This document shows positions 21,918 to 35,200 of a DNA stretch of 64,000 nucleotides, one piece after another; the first letter of the stretch is position 1; each line of letters begins with the position of its first letter. A model generated the notes under the pieces. It searched no databases. It was not told the origin of the DNA and saw only the letters and a program-made list of their open reading frames with translations. The stretch comes from Diphasiastrum complanatum (Eukaryota > Streptophyta > Lycopodiopsida > Lycopodiales > Lycopodiaceae), in NCBI GenBank assembly GCA_029204225.1, contig CM055102.1, forward strand, positions 49,026,289-49,090,288. The letters are read 5' to 3'. A program made the translations under genes and the position numbers.

Positions 21918-23317
21918 TGTCGAATCCCCCAGATACTCGGACAGAGTAACTCAAGAGCACCTCTCACCTTAGACCGAGGAGGTCTTTGAGAAGACAAGAT
22001 GAACGAAGACTGAGAGCCGAGAAATGCTAGTTAAGAATGACAAGTAAAGACTGTGTAAGCCTCATGGTGGATCCCGGAAGATGGAATGACCATGTAGGAA
22101 CTAGTATTTCTAGGCAAATGTAATAAATGCAAGCTAAACCCTCTTAAAGAAAGTAGAGTGAGCCACCTTTTGATGGTGACCTCTAGCGGAGAGCATTATT
22201 CCACTTGTAATTTGTGAAATGTGGAAATTCCACTAGGATGCCACCTAAGTAGCTCTCTTGCTTATTTAAGAGACTCCCTCTTTGTGAAGAGGAGCTTTTT
22301 GTGATTTGTATCAACTCCATGATGAAATGAGAAGAGCCCTCACGAGTTTGGTGCAACCATTGAGCTCCTTGATCATGCTTGTTTCTTGAGTGATGCATTT
22401 ATGATCTTGCCCTTCCCTCCTTTTGTGCGTGGTTGTGGACTGTAGAGTGGATTGGATTTGCTGCTTTTGTAGAGTGGATTAGCTTTCTTATTTTCTTGTG
22501 GATTAATGTAGAAACCAACATTCAAGTAAACTAAATAGGCTGCATCTGTGGTGTGATTCTTGCATATCTCTGTACAATCTAGTTCTTGATGTTCTTGGAA
22601 TGTCCAAGAATCAAAAGGCTGGTTAGTTTCTTGATTCTTGGACTTCTAACATGCTGTAGAATAGTTCTTGTTTCTTGTTTATCAGTTTATGAAAATGTAG
22701 CTCAGTTCAGTGTAGTGTAGGATCTGATTTCAATCCATTTTAAGTGTAGGTAGCTGTAGAAATCCATTGAACGTTCATTGGTTTGCATGCTGATTTGTGA
22801 ATGAGCGTTCTTGGCTTACATCTCTATGTAGAATGTAAGTGCGTTCAAGAGTGACGTCCCTGAGTAGTCCTCTGACAGGCATGACACTACTACATCGTTA
22901 TACAATCTGTTTTTGCCTGGCTTGGGCATTGTAATAAATAAGAAACATCCAAGTAATGCCCAAATAAGCCTGGTAACAGGCAAGAAACAACTCTATAAGC
23001 AAGAGCCAGAAGAAACGATAAACAACAGGTCCTCTAGGGCAGAGTATCTGTCAACATTTGTCGCTCGTTGCCACTTGAACTCTAGTGCATTCTAAATCCA
23101 TAACATATGCAACATTGTCCCCGTTCAGATCCTTGCAAACAAACTCCCAATCTTTCCACACATTTGAGTTTCTATAAACTTGACAGAGCCACATCAATGG
23201 CTACATCATTGACCAAATGCACGGACTAGTAGACTCGCAAATCCGTTGTTATCAAACGTACTAACAGACCTGGATTACCTTCAACTCCAAGCTCAGGCTC
23301 CGCCCATTCCTCACGCT
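21918..23317. other. Possible LTR and leader of Gypsy-E
   Basis: From 21919 the sequence begins TGTCGAATCCCCCAG, with a TATA-like TTATTTAAGAG near 22261, so it could be a plus-strand LTR ending near CTCTGACA at about 22878; no convincing primer site follows. A hairpin-prone segment lies at about 22913-22985 (TGCCTG and GGGCATT paired with AATGCCC and CAGGCA). No coding domain was seen. Confidence 0.35.
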
Positions 23318-23815
23318 TCAAATCTCAACCGTAGCCCACCTGAGATCTCAACCGACGGCCTTGTATCAATTCTCAACCGACGGCCCTGTATCAAATCTCA
23401 ACCAACGGCAAGCTTCAGATCTCAACCGACGGCCCTGCTTCAGATCTCAACCGATGGCCCTGTTTTAGATCTCAACTGACGGCCCTGCTTCAATTCTCAA
23501 CCAACGACCTGCTTCAGATCTCAACTGACGGCCCTGCTTTAGATCTCAACCAACGGCCCTGCTTCAGATCTCAATCGATGGCCCTGCTTCAGATCTCAAT
23601 CGACGGCCCTGCTTCAATTCTCAACCGACGACCTACTTCAGATCTCAACCGACGGCCCTGCTTCAGATCTCAACCGACAGCCCTGTTTCAGATCTCAACT
23701 GACGGCCCTGCTTTAATTCTCAACCGACGATATTCTTCAGATCTCAACCGATGGCCTGCTTCAATCAACCGACAGCCAGTGTGAGATCTCAACCGACGCA
23801 CTCTGCTAAACCTCA
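23318..23815 (+). repeat. Tandem array of a 25-bp unit, about 20 copies
   Basis: The core unit is CTGCTTCAGATCTCAACCGA followed by CGGCC. Variants include TTTAGATCT, CAATTCTC, CAACGG and CGATGG. Units with CAATTCTC usually end CGAC or CGAT and are 24 bp; they recur every four or five units, suggesting some expansion of multi-unit blocks. The array decays after 23760. Confidence 0.93.
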
Positions 23816-23839
23816 ATTTTCAACCAGAGCGCTCGTTCA

Positions 23840-25788
23840 AATCTCAACCCAAGGGGTTCCTCACCATCGAAACGGACCACCTCCACCTCCATCTGCATTC
23901 ACCCATCACAAAATGACCTTTCGCCTCCATCCCCAATCACCCGTCGCAACCATCACATTCCATAGAAGATCACAACCATCACAACCATCGAAATTACCCT
24001 TCATCCGCATTTCATCGCACAATCCGCATACACCGTCATGAGCCTTCCGTCGCACACAGTCGCATCAAACCGTAAACAGACGCCTTACGGCTATCCTCGG
24101 CCACCTTCATCGCAACAATAGCTTTGCACTCGTCCACAGACGTAACCACCGCATTCCACCGCCATCTGCCCTAGAACAATCACCTTACCCTTACCACCGC
24201 CGTCGCCCACCCTCCTCACATCCGCAACTAACCGCACCCATCGCACAACCATCAACCATCGAAAACAAACCACCCTCCCCATAACACCGTAACCACCAAA
24301 TTCCACCACCATCTACCCTGGAATGATCACCTTAACCTTACCACCGTCGTCACCCACCCTCCTCACATCCGCAACTAACCGCACCCATCGCACAACCATC
24401 AACCATAAAAAACAAACCACCCTTCGCATTGCCCCGTGACCACCACACCACCCATGACCGGCCTCCACCATTATCACAGCCCCAGACCGCAACAGCCCGC
24501 AATGAATCGCAACCCACCGTATTCACCAACACACTCCATCCACTGTCAGGACCATAATCCAGGCCATCTTTCCTTCACCCGTATTTCAATCCCCCCATCG
24601 TTACCCCGTCGTAACCGCCAATCACCGCAACTCACCCTTACCACCGCATTCGCACTACACCACACCCCATTACCATCGCAACTAACTATTTTCCCGCAAC
24701 AATAGCTTTGCACCCGTCAAAGCCGCATCCAATCGCAATTACACCGCCATAAGGCTGCCCTTGACCACCCGCACAACTCCACCTCCACCCGTTTTCGCCC
24801 CACACAACCACAATCGCTCGTCTCAGTCGTAAATAGACACTTGACCGCCAGAACCGCAATTGACCGTCATCAGATGACCCTACGACTACTCATGGCCACC
24901 TCCTCCGCCATTAACCACACTCATCCCATTCCATTGCACCCTTGCGACGACCCTTCACCCGCAATCATTCCCACTACATCCACACACATGCAACCCTCTA
25001 CCCAGATTCGCATTCAATCATAAACACCTGCATCCCAACCAACATTAACCTGTAATCCTATACTTCTCCCAGATCAACATCTACAATCGCCCCCTAACAG
25101 CCTCACACAGCCTCCAACGCAATCCACAATCCATCACTACCCTCAAACTTCAATCTCAACCGCAACCAGAACCAATCATCAGATCTCGTCTACAGGGGTT
25201 CCACACCATCTTAGCCAGACCACATTTACGCCAGACCATTACAACTCACTCCACATTTTCTTTACACCCACCAACGTCAATCTCCGTTTGCATCTGATAC
25301 ACTTTGACTTTGTTCATCTTCCATGCCTCTTCACTTGTTTTAATCACACACGCACTTAACATCGAACCATAGCTACCGCAAATTCCCACAACCACCACCT
25401 TACGCCTACCCAAGGACCCCTCGCCCACAAACATTTGCTAAAACAACACTCACCCGTCTCCAACGACATCAACCGCATCCCTCCGTCCTCAACCACATTA
25501 GACCGCAACCAGACCGCTGTAACCGCAATTGTCCGCTGCATCCGCAAGTGCCCGCTACAACCGTAATAGACTGCTGATGCCACACACATCCGCTGACACC
25601 ACTAACACCATAATCCACCGTAGTCACCCATCTTCCTCACCTCCGCAACAGACCGCAATTCTACGGCCTATGACTACCCACGGCCACCTTCGACCGCTAT
25701 AACCGCAAACGACCACAACCCCACCATAAACCGTAGGGATCACAAAAAAAAAAAACCAAAGAACACCAAAAAAAATTACCAGTACCCA
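23840..25788. other. C/A-rich low-G leader-like region
   Basis: About 1.9 kb rich in CCACC, CATCGCA, ACCGCAA and similar words, strongly pyrimidine/adenine biased with few G on the plus strand. ORFs on either strand are biased-composition shadows. It precedes the Gypsy-E gag start, so it may be the 5' leader of that element. Confidence 0.5.
24141..24430 (+). repeat. Tandem duplication, unit about 149 bp
   Basis: Both units contain ATTCCACC, CCTTACCACCG, CACCCTCCTCACATCCGC, AACTAACCGCACCCATCGCA and CAACCATCAACCAT in the same order; the second starts near 24290. Confidence 0.85.
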
Positions 25789-26818
25789 ATGGACCAACAA
25801 AACGATCCTCAAGTCCCAGACGATTATCCATACGAGATCAGGTCCCCTGTAGCTGAACAAATCAGACGTCATACATTTTATCGAATGCGAGCCGAACTCC
25901 AAGAGCCATCCACAAACCCGTTCAACGGACAAGAACCTGATAGAGCCGAGTCCTCACGAGCATGACCCCATTTTTTTGGTATTGAGCCCTCACGGGTCAG
26001 AACCAATACTAGTGGAATTTCTGCTACCCACGGAGCTCATCTTGAGAGATGTACACCAAAACTAGACCTACCAAAGTTGGACGGTACTTCGGACCCTTGC
26101 AAATCTTTGAGAATGCATGTGATGTATATGGTGAAACATCCCCCGATGCTATGGTCCAATTGTTTTTGATGACCATGTTTGCTAAAGCACGTGCTTGGTT
26201 TTTCAACCTTGATCGTGACGAAAAGACAGACTGGTCAATTTTAAAGAGTCCTTTATCAAGCGTTTTAAGCCCTTTCGCTTGGTAGAGAGCCCTTTTGTCA
26301 AATTGAGTAACATCAAGATGACAAAAGACGAACACGTACGAGACTATATCAAGCGTTTCAAATGCCTCAAAGTCAAGTACAAGAACAACCCTCCGAAAAG
26401 ATGCTCATCATCTGATTTTTAGTCGGCCTTCCAAGATGGATTAGACGCGAGCTTAAATCCAATGATGAATACACGAGTCTAAAATTAGCTATGTCCGATG
26501 CCATCAAGGAAGAAGACGAAGAATAAAATGTTGACGAATCTAGCACGCGCTCCTGTCCATGAGTCAAAACCGATCGAGGACATCCGAGATCAGCTTTGGA
26601 AATCCCAGTTGGAGTTGCTTAATAAGCAACACCAACTACAAATGGAGAAACTCACCAATGATTTTCAAACTACCCTGAAGTCTATCCAGAGCAGTATGAC
26701 TGATCAGCCAAACCTTGCATATGTACCTTATAGACGAAAAATAATATGGTGCTCACACTGCCAGGCTACGCATCCTGTTGATGCTTGTCATTCATATCCG
26801 CCTATCCACGCACATACA
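25789..26818 (+). pseudogene. Gypsy-E gag, 5' part
   Basis: Begins at an ATG (MDQQNDPQVPDDYPYEIRSP) and continues in broken frames: LPKLDGTSDPCKSLRMHV, then AMVQLFLMTMFAKARAWFFN and VKLSNIKMTKDEHVRDYIKR, the retrotransposon gag capsid-type domain. Next is a coiled segment (ELLNKQHQLQMEKLTNDFQ) and a C-x2-C-x3-H-x4-C zinc knuckle (WCSHCQATHPVDAC). At 26818 the gene is cut by Copia-A; the last 5 bases, ATACA, are the target duplication. Frameshifts and a stop mean it is dead. Confidence 0.85.
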
Positions 26819-27489
26819 TGTAAAAATTATAGCAAATAAGGATCCTAAAACACTTGAAATGATGAGGGAAACAATAGATTATGATTTCATAAGATTAGCA
26901 CAAGTTGAACCATCAAAATCCATCAAAAATCTATGCTTGAACCTCACTAAATGGCCCAAATCCTTGAAGAAGGCTTCACACGTGTGAAAGTACGGCCTCC
27001 CACAGTCTGAGTACTGTACACCAGACCTACATTCAATCCTATAATCATTAGTAATCACAAGTACTCAAACAATTATGAACATAGAGAGCAATTGCACCAT
27101 TATGAGAGAAAAAACATGAAATTGCTTGATTGATTTTGGCACCTATATATACATGATCCATCACGGTTTTGGGCAGGTATGAGTAGCCCTAAACCTATCC
27201 CTAATGTTAATTTTGGTGGATCTTTCATCCCTACCAAGTTAGGGTTGGAATCTTGGAGATCCCTCAACAATGCAAAAATTACCAAAAATAGCTCCTATTT
27301 TTTCTCCCTTGTATCTAAGCATAATTTGGACTCATTCCAAAGGTTCTAACACTTAGGTCTACTTGAGAACATCCTTATGAATGGAATCCTATGCTATTTG
27401 GCACGTGTGACAAGCCACATCATGGCCATCTAACTATTTACAAGTCATATGACCAAAACTAGTCAAGCTAGAATTGTGAATTTTTAACA
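26819..27489 (-). mobile_element. Copia-A 3' LTR
   Basis: Plus-strand ends TGTAAAAATTATAGC and AATTTTTAACA. I found two differences from the 5' LTR (ATTATAGC against ATTACAGC; AATGTTAAT against AATGCTAAT). Contains the palindrome TTCACACGTGTGAA at 26975-26988. Confidence 0.97.
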
Positions 27490-27503
27490 CTCCTCCTCAC
27501 TAT

Positions 27504-30500
27504 CTAGCTTGGTTCAATCATTGCTTTACTAATCACTCCAAGTGATGATCTGAACTTCATAAAAGGTGTCTTTTGAAGTGGTTTAGTAAGTAGATCAGCT
27601 ACACATTCATTGCTTGGAACATGCTCCAAAGCAATCTCCTTGGCTTGCACCATTTCTCTCACAAAGTGATGGCATATCTCAATGTGCTTAGATCTTGCAT
27701 GGAAGATTGGGTTAGATGCAAGGTGTTGGGCTGATATATTGTCATTGTAGATGATTGGCTCCTCCTCTGAATCCATGATCTTTAGTTCCACCAATAATCT
27801 CTTGATCCAAAGTACCTCCTTTGTAGTGGTTGTCAAAGCTTTGTACTCGGCCTCGGTTGAAGATAGAGATATAGTTTCTTGCTTTTTTGAAAGCCATGAA
27901 ACCACACCTTCTCCTATGAAAGTTGAATAGGCACTTGTTGATTTCCTATCCCTCTTGTCCCCTACAGAATCTGAATCACTAAATGCATGAAGGTTAATCA
28001 CATCTCCTCTATATAGAATCCCAAAATCCAATGTACCCGAGATGTATCTTAGAATCCTCTTAGCCTTTTTCCAATGGATATTCAATGGCTTTTGCATGGA
28101 TTGGCTCAACCTACATACACTAAAGCTAAGATCTGGTCTAGTTATAGTGATCCACATTAAGGAACGTATAAGTTGCCTAAACAAAGTGATGTCCATGAAG
28201 GATCTTTCATCATCTTCATTTGGCACTTTTACATCTTGCTCCATTGGTGTGTCAACACTTTTGCATACTTCCATCTTAAACTTCTTCAAAAGACTTTGAG
28301 CATAGTTTACTTGACTTATAAAGATAAAATCAGACCCTCTAAGTACTTCTATGCCTAAGATGAAGTGAAGACACCCTAGATCTACCATCTTGAACTCTAA
28401 GGATAGATCTATCTTGATTTTTTCAATACCATCAACACTATTTCCACTAATGATGATGTCATCTACATAAATGAGTAAAAGTACAATACCAACATCATCA
28501 AACTTAATGTAAAGAGTAGGATCATATTAACTTTGAACAAAAGAAAGTGAAATAAGATAGCAATGTAGTCTTGAATTCCAAGATCTCGAGGCTTGCTTCA
28601 AGCCATAGATGCTTCTTTGGAGATGGCATACTTTGTTCTCCATTCCATGCTTGATGAACCCTTGTGGCTGCTCCATATAGATATCCTCTTCCAAAAAACC
28701 ATTCAAGAAAGCATTAGAGACATCCATTTGACATAGAATCCATCCAAAATGTGATGCAAGTGCAATGATTAGTCTTATTGTGACCATCTTGGCCACGGGT
28801 GCAAAAGTTTCCTCATAGTCTATCCCTCTCTCTTGAGCATAACCTTTTGCAACTAATCTTGCTTTATGTTTGTTAACACTCCCATTTGCATTCAACTTAA
28901 GCTTGAAGACCCACTTGCATCCTATTACATTCCTTTGAGTTCTCTCAACAAGCAACCAAGTTTCATTCTCAATCAAGGCATCATACTCATCCAACATAGC
29001 TTTATACCATTCTTTAGAGTTCAATGCATCTTCAACATTAGACGGTTCTTCAAAACTAGATAAAGCATAAGAAGTGGATGAGATACCCTCAACTTGCTGT
29101 CCTTTGCCTTGATATGTGAGCCTTGATGGCTCCACTTTTTCCCTTGAAGATCTCCTTGGTGTGATAGGTGGGTTTGGTGCTTGCTCCTCCATGAGCTCCT
29201 CCTCAAAACCAAGATCTTGCTCCTCGGCCATCTTCTTCTTGATTGTTGGAGCACTTGAGCCTTCTTCAAGCATATGCATATGATGTTCATCAAAGATGAC
29301 ATCCCTTGAAACAACAAATTTGTTCAAGGATGGGAGATAGACTTTGTAGCCCTTGCTTGAGCTTGCATATCCAAGCATGATCCCTCTTGTGGAAGATGGA
29401 TCCTCCTTGGTTCTTGTTTCCAATGGCACATGCACATAACATATACACCCAAAAACTTTCAAGTGATTAAGATTGGGTTTCTTTCCATACAACATCTCAT
29501 AAGGAGTTTTGCCTTCAATTGCTTTGCAAGACACCCTATTCACCAAGTAGTTTGCACATACAAGAGACTCACCCCAAAAGGATTTGGACAAACAAGCATC
29601 TAATCTTAAAGCCTTAGAACATTCACATAATGTTCTATTCCTTCTTTCAGCAACTCCATTTTGTTGAGGAGTGTAAGGACAAGAAGTCTCTTTCTTGATC
29701 CCTTCCTCCTCACAAAAGGCCTTGAACTCATTGGAGATGAATTCTCCACCATTGTCACTTCTAAGAATCTTGATGCTATGATTATGATGCTTTTCCACAA
29801 ACAACTTGAACTTTACAAAAGTATCAAATACTTGAGACTTGAAGGAAAGTAAGAACACCCAACAATATCTTGAGTAGTCATCAATGAAGGTTAAAAACAT
29901 GGATGAACCTCCATTAGATTTGGTGCTAGCAATGTGCACATCCGAGTGTATGAGTTCAAGAGGATGAGATGACTTTGTGATGGAGTTAGGAAACACCTTC
30001 TTATGTGCCTTAAATAAGGCACAAGCTTCACAAACCTTGTCTTCCTTCCCAATAGACCTTGGTAGGCCTAAAGCATACTCCTCCTTGATCATAGCCTCCA
30101 TGGAACCCGAGTTGAAATGTCCAAGTCTTTTGTGCCATAAAGTAAAGGTAGATATCTTGCTCTTCTCGGCCAACATGACAACATTAGTATCCACAAATGC
30201 ATCCAGCTTATAAAGTTTGCCAAGTCTATTGCCCTTAGCCACTATCTTACCCTTCTTCTTGATGAAACATTCATTTGAAGCAAAGTCAACATTGAAACCA
30301 TTGTCTACCATTTGGCCAACACTTAGTAGATTCTTTGTTATTGTAGGAATGTACAAAACACCTTCTATGTTGATCTTTTTGGAAGATCCTAAGCAAAGGG
30401 GAATGCTACCAACTCCTTCAATCTTACAAGCTTCATCATTTGCTGTATAGATAGACTTTATAGGTCCATCATAAGATAAGAGAGAAGAGAAAAACTCCCT

Positions 30501-31472
30501 TTTACTAGTCATGTGTGAACTAGAACCCGAGTCAATCCACCAAGGATCTTCTCCTTTGAAGCTTGTTGAAGAAAATATGGACATCATGAGAGAGTCCTCA
30601 TGTGAGCTCTCCTCCTCCTCCTCTTTGCTCATGTTGGCTTGGCTTTGATCTTGCTTCCTCTTGAAGCATTCCGAGGCATAATGCCCCATCTTGCTACAAT
30701 AGTAGCACTTCACCTTTGATTTGTCCTTCTTGACTTTGGTGGTTGATGGAGATGCCTTTGGGGGTCCTTCTTGATCCTCAAGCTTTGTAGACTTCTTGAA
30801 TGTTGATCCTTTGCCTTTGGACTTGCCTTTGCCTTTGGTGAAGAGAGCTTGGTCATCTCCAACTTGGATGGAAAGCCTATCCATCCTCTCTTGCATTTGG
30901 CTCCTTCTTGATTCCTCGACCATGAGTGTGCCTTGGAGTTCTTCAAGTATGGGTAGCTTACCCATAATTGCATATCCCTGAACCAAATTGTCAAATTCAA
31001 AGCTTAGTCCATTCAATACGAGTTGAACAAGCTCTTCATCCTTGATAGGGTCACCTATAAAGGCTAGCTCTTTGTTCAATTCCTTTACTCTTAGGACAAA
31101 AGTATGTGCACTCTCTCCTTTCTTTTGATAGCTTCTATAGATTTGATTCTTCAAAGCTAACATTCTAGTTTGGTTCTTGGATTCATAGACCTTTTGCAAA
31201 GTCTCCCAAGCATCTTGAGCTGAAGTGCAATCTCCTACCTCTCTTAAGAGTTCATTTGCAACATTCATTTTTATGCAATGTAGTGCAACATTGCACCTCT
31301 TGATGTATTTGGCTTTTTCTTGAGGATGAATAGGTTCACCCTCCTTACCATTTACAATTTCCATCAGATCTTGCATGATCATGATAGATTCCATTTTAAC
31401 TTTCCATATGGAATAGTTAGTTTTGTTGAGCCTTTCATTAGTATCCAAAAGATATGCATTTATAGATGCCAT
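27504..31472 (-). pseudogene. Copia-A gag-pol polyprotein with one internal stop
   Basis: The reading frame is continuous over 1323 codons except for one TAA at 28527-28529. It encodes gag (residues about 1-240), a CYYCSKMGHYASEC zinc knuckle, the protease motif WWIDSGSSSHMT, the integrase zinc region (LWHKRLGHFN; CEACALFK), the integrase core (LIHSDVHIAS; LRSDNGGEFIS; NGVAERRNRT), reverse transcriptase (KWVFKLKLNANGSVNKHKAR, FLNGFLEEDIYMEQPQGF, then after the stop LLLIYVDDIIISG) and RNase H (HAFSDSDSVGDKRDRKSTSA; SLSSTEAEYKAL), ending LTKPLQKTPFMKFRSSLGV. The stop falls where FVQSEYDP would be expected, so a G-to-T change (GAA to TAA) is the simplest cause. Confidence 0.95.
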
Positions 31473-31579
31473 CTAGTCTCCTAATCAAGGACTTGACACA
31501 AATGAAGGTTACTTCTATTGATTTGATTGAAGGTCTACCTTATCCCACTTCTTAGGGACCTGAAAAGATCAGTAATAGA

Positions 31580-32232
31580 TGTGAAAAACTCAGATCCAAA
31601 AGATGCTAAAGTTTCATAAAGATCTTGGCCATGGAAGTTATGCACATCTAGATTGAAAAAATGATAGAAATTGTGATGTTAAGCATACTAAACATCAACT
31701 AAACATCAAAATCTGATCATAAGCTTCCACAAACAGAAACTTGCTGTCCCTGTCCGTACTTCAGAGCCTACAACCTGCATTTCACACGTGTGAAGCCATA
31801 GCAACAAAGAAATCACAATTCTAGTGGCTAGAATGCAAGATATGAACAAAAAAGTGAGAGAGAAGAAGATGGATCTTCAAAGAGCATAACATTCATTCAA
31901 TAGAATGAAAATGAGATGTGTACATACTCGTGGAGATGGCTATTTATAGCAGCCATAGTGCCTCTTGGCCACTTGTCTTATGATAGGCTAAAATTGGGGT
32001 CCAATAGGATTCACCCATATACCTAGAAATTTGGTCAAATAGGAATGCACCAAATTATGAGCCAATAGAAGAGCTCCACACTCGACCTCCTCTAATTAAT
32101 GTGACCTCAAAAGTAGTGTACACATACTTTGGGCCTCTACATACATGTATGAACCTATCTCTAACTTTTATTTGGCCATAGGCCTACAAAATCTCAAGTT
32201 AGGAAAATACTACTAGTTGACAATTTTTCACA
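31580..32232 (-). mobile_element. Copia-B 3' LTR
   Basis: Ends TGTGAAAAACTCAG and CAATTTTTCACA. On the plus strand it is followed by CTCCCTCTTCAAC, the polypurine tract of the minus strand. The TATA box (GGCTATTTATAGC on the plus strand) lies near 31940. The palindrome TTCACACGTGTGAA is at 31781-31794. Confidence 0.97.
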
Positions 32233-35200
32233 CTCCCTCTTCAACTAGTTTTAGCATAGATTTAGAAAGTACACCAAGACTTGTTCTATGCTTGAAAAAT
32301 AAGTCCTTTCCCAATGCTTTGGTAAAGATATCAGCCACACATTCCTTTGATGGGACATGTTCAAGCTTGATCTCTTTTGCCAACACTTGTTCTCTCACAA
32401 AATGGTAAGCCACCTCGATAATGTTTGCTCCTTGCATGGAAAACCGGATTGCTTGCTAGACTTTGGGCTGAAAGGTTGTCACAAAAGATGATTGGACTCT
32501 CTGAAAAATCCAGCAAATGAAGCTCCATAATCATCCTCTTGATCCACACCATCTCCTTTGTGCATGATGTCAAAGCTTTGTACTCGGCCTCACTAGAAGA
32601 AAGTGATATAGTTGCTTGTTTCTTCGACATCCATGAGATAGCTCCATCACCTATGAAAATAGCATGTGCATTTATGGATTTTCTATCCATAAGGTCTCCT
32701 GCAAAATCTGAATCTGAAAAACCAAATAAGTTAGGTGATGAGCCTCTATAAACAATGCCAAAATCTTTTGTTCCCGAGATGTATCTCAAGATCCTCTTTC
32801 CTAGTTTCCAATGTTCTATGCTAGGATCTTGCATGAATTGGCTTAATCTACCAACACAATAAGATAAATCAGGTCTTGTGATGGTTAGATATATAAGAGA
32901 ACCTATTAGCTTCCTATAGAGAGTAATGTCCTCGAAGGATCTTTCATTACCTCTTATAGTTAGCTTTACATGTGATTCCATAGGTGTATCAATAGGATTT
33001 GCATCTACCATATGAAATCTATTGAGAATAGAAATAGCATACTTCTCTTGTGAAATAAAAGTGATTTGAGAAGTTCTAATTACTTCTATTCCTAAGATAT
33101 AGCTCAAAAGACCAAGATCATGCACTTCAAATTCCTTTTTTAGTGCTTTCTTGATATCTTCTATATCTTCCTTGTTCCCTCCACTTAAAATAATGTCATC
33201 CACATAAATTAGAAGGATTGTAACATCATTAGCACTAATTCTAAAGTAAAGTGAATGATCATACTCACTCATAGTGAAGTTTTGAGAAAGTAGAAAAGAG
33301 TTAAGCCTAGCATACCAACTCCTTGGTGCTTGCTTAAGACCATACAAACTTTTTTGTAGAAAACACACATGATTAGGCTTGCTATGAGAAACATAGCTCT
33401 CGGGTTGCTCCATGTAGACTTCCTCTTCAAGATCACCATTCAAGAAAGCATTAGAAATGTCTAATTGCCAAAGATCCCATCCATAAAGAGTTGCAAGGGA
33501 AATGATTACTCTTATGCTCACCATCTTTGCCACGGGTGCAAAGGTTTCCTCATAGTCAATGCCATGCTCTTGAGCATAACCTTTAGCCACCAACCTTGCC
33601 TTCAACTTGTTGATAGATCCATCTTGATTTGTCTTTACCTTGAAGATCCATTTGCATCCAATTGCACTTTTGCCCTTTGGAAGCTCCACCAATCTCCATG
33701 TGTTGTTCTTCATAAGTGCTTCAAACTCAAGATCCATTGCTTGGATCCATTCCTCTTTTTGCCTTGCTTCATCTACACATGAAGGTACATCAAAAGAAGT
33801 TAGGAAAGCATAGTTGGATCCATCCACCACTTGCTTACCTTTGCCATCATAAGTGAGCCTTGAGGGTTTCACTTTATGCCTTGGAGTTCTCCTTGGAATT
33901 TGACTTGAAGAGGCTTCTTCAACATCCACATCCAATGTGTCATCAACTCCATTGTCATCAAGCACATTAGTTGCAACAACACCATCATCACTTGAAACAA
34001 CTTTTGGAATGTTACTTTCATCAAAAATGACATCCCTACTTGTGAACACTTTCTTGATTGAAGGAACATAAATCCTATATGCTTTGCTTACTTCACTATA
34101 ACCAACAAAAATGCCCTTTCTTGAAGATGGATCCTCCTTAGTTCTATCATCAAGAGTAATGTTGAAGTAGCAAATGCATCCAAAAGTTCTTAGAAACTTG
34201 ACATTAGGCTTCGTACCAAACAAAGCTTCAAAAGGGGTTTTTCCTTCCAATACAACACTTGGCCATCTATTGCAAAGGAAATTTGCACACAACAAAGCAT
34301 CACTCCAAAAAGGTTTAGGAAGATTAGCATTCAATCTCATTGCCTTTGCACTCTCACACAAGGTTCTATTCTTCCTCTCGGCCACTCCATTTTGTTGTGG
34401 TGTTCTTGGACATGTGTACTCCCTCTTGATCCCATGCTCATCGCAAAAGGCTTTGAATTTGTTAGAAATGTATTCACCACCATTGTCGCTCCTCAAGCAT
34501 TTGATTTTGGTTGTAAATTGAGTCTCAATAGCAACTTTGAACTTGACAAACACATCAAACACCTCATCCTTGCTCTTTAGTAGATAAACCCAACAAAATC
34601 TACTAAAATCATCAATGAAAGTTACATACATCTTAGCACCTCCATTGCTAATTGTAGTAACACCATGAATATCCGAATGCAAGAGAGAAAAAGGCATCTT
34701 AGATCTAGATATAGATCTAGTATATGGCAATCTATGTGATTTAGACAAAGCACATTCTTCACAAACATGATTCAAGCAAGTAAGAGACTTGGGAAGTCCC
34801 CTTACTACCTCCTTTTTGGCTATTACCTCCAAGGCCTTGTAGTTGAGATGTCCCATCCTTTTATGCCATACCTCTTGAATTGACATTTGTTCATTTGCCA
34901 TGCATCCAACTTGGTTAGCAACAACACATGCATCAAGCTTGAACAATTTCCCTTGCCTTTTCCCTTTTGCAATGATACTACACCCCTTTTTGATCAAGCA
35001 AGCATCACCATCAAACTCAACTTTGAATCCTTTGTCAAGCATTTGGCTTACACTAAGTAAGTTCTTGGTAATGGATGGAATGAGCAAAACATCTTTCAAT
35101 TCTATATTCCTATTTGTAGAAAGTGAAATAGGAATTGTGCCAATCCCCTTGATTGCACACTCACCATCATTTGCGGTATAGATTACCTTCCTATCACCAT

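Noticed and set aside
23246-23784. ORFs of repeated Gln-Ile-Ser-Thr-Asp-Gly-Pro type text, suggestive of a repeat protein
   Set aside because: They are translations of the 25-bp tandem array; unit length is not a multiple of three throughout, there is no start context, and frames switch between units.
23318-23815. Possible CRISPR-like array because of regular 25-bp repeats
   Set aside because: There are no unique spacers between units, no cas genes, and the context is a plant genome.
24091-25932. Several Gly/Val/Arg-rich minus-strand ORFs
   Set aside because: Composition follows from the C/A-rich plus strand; no domains and no codon pattern.
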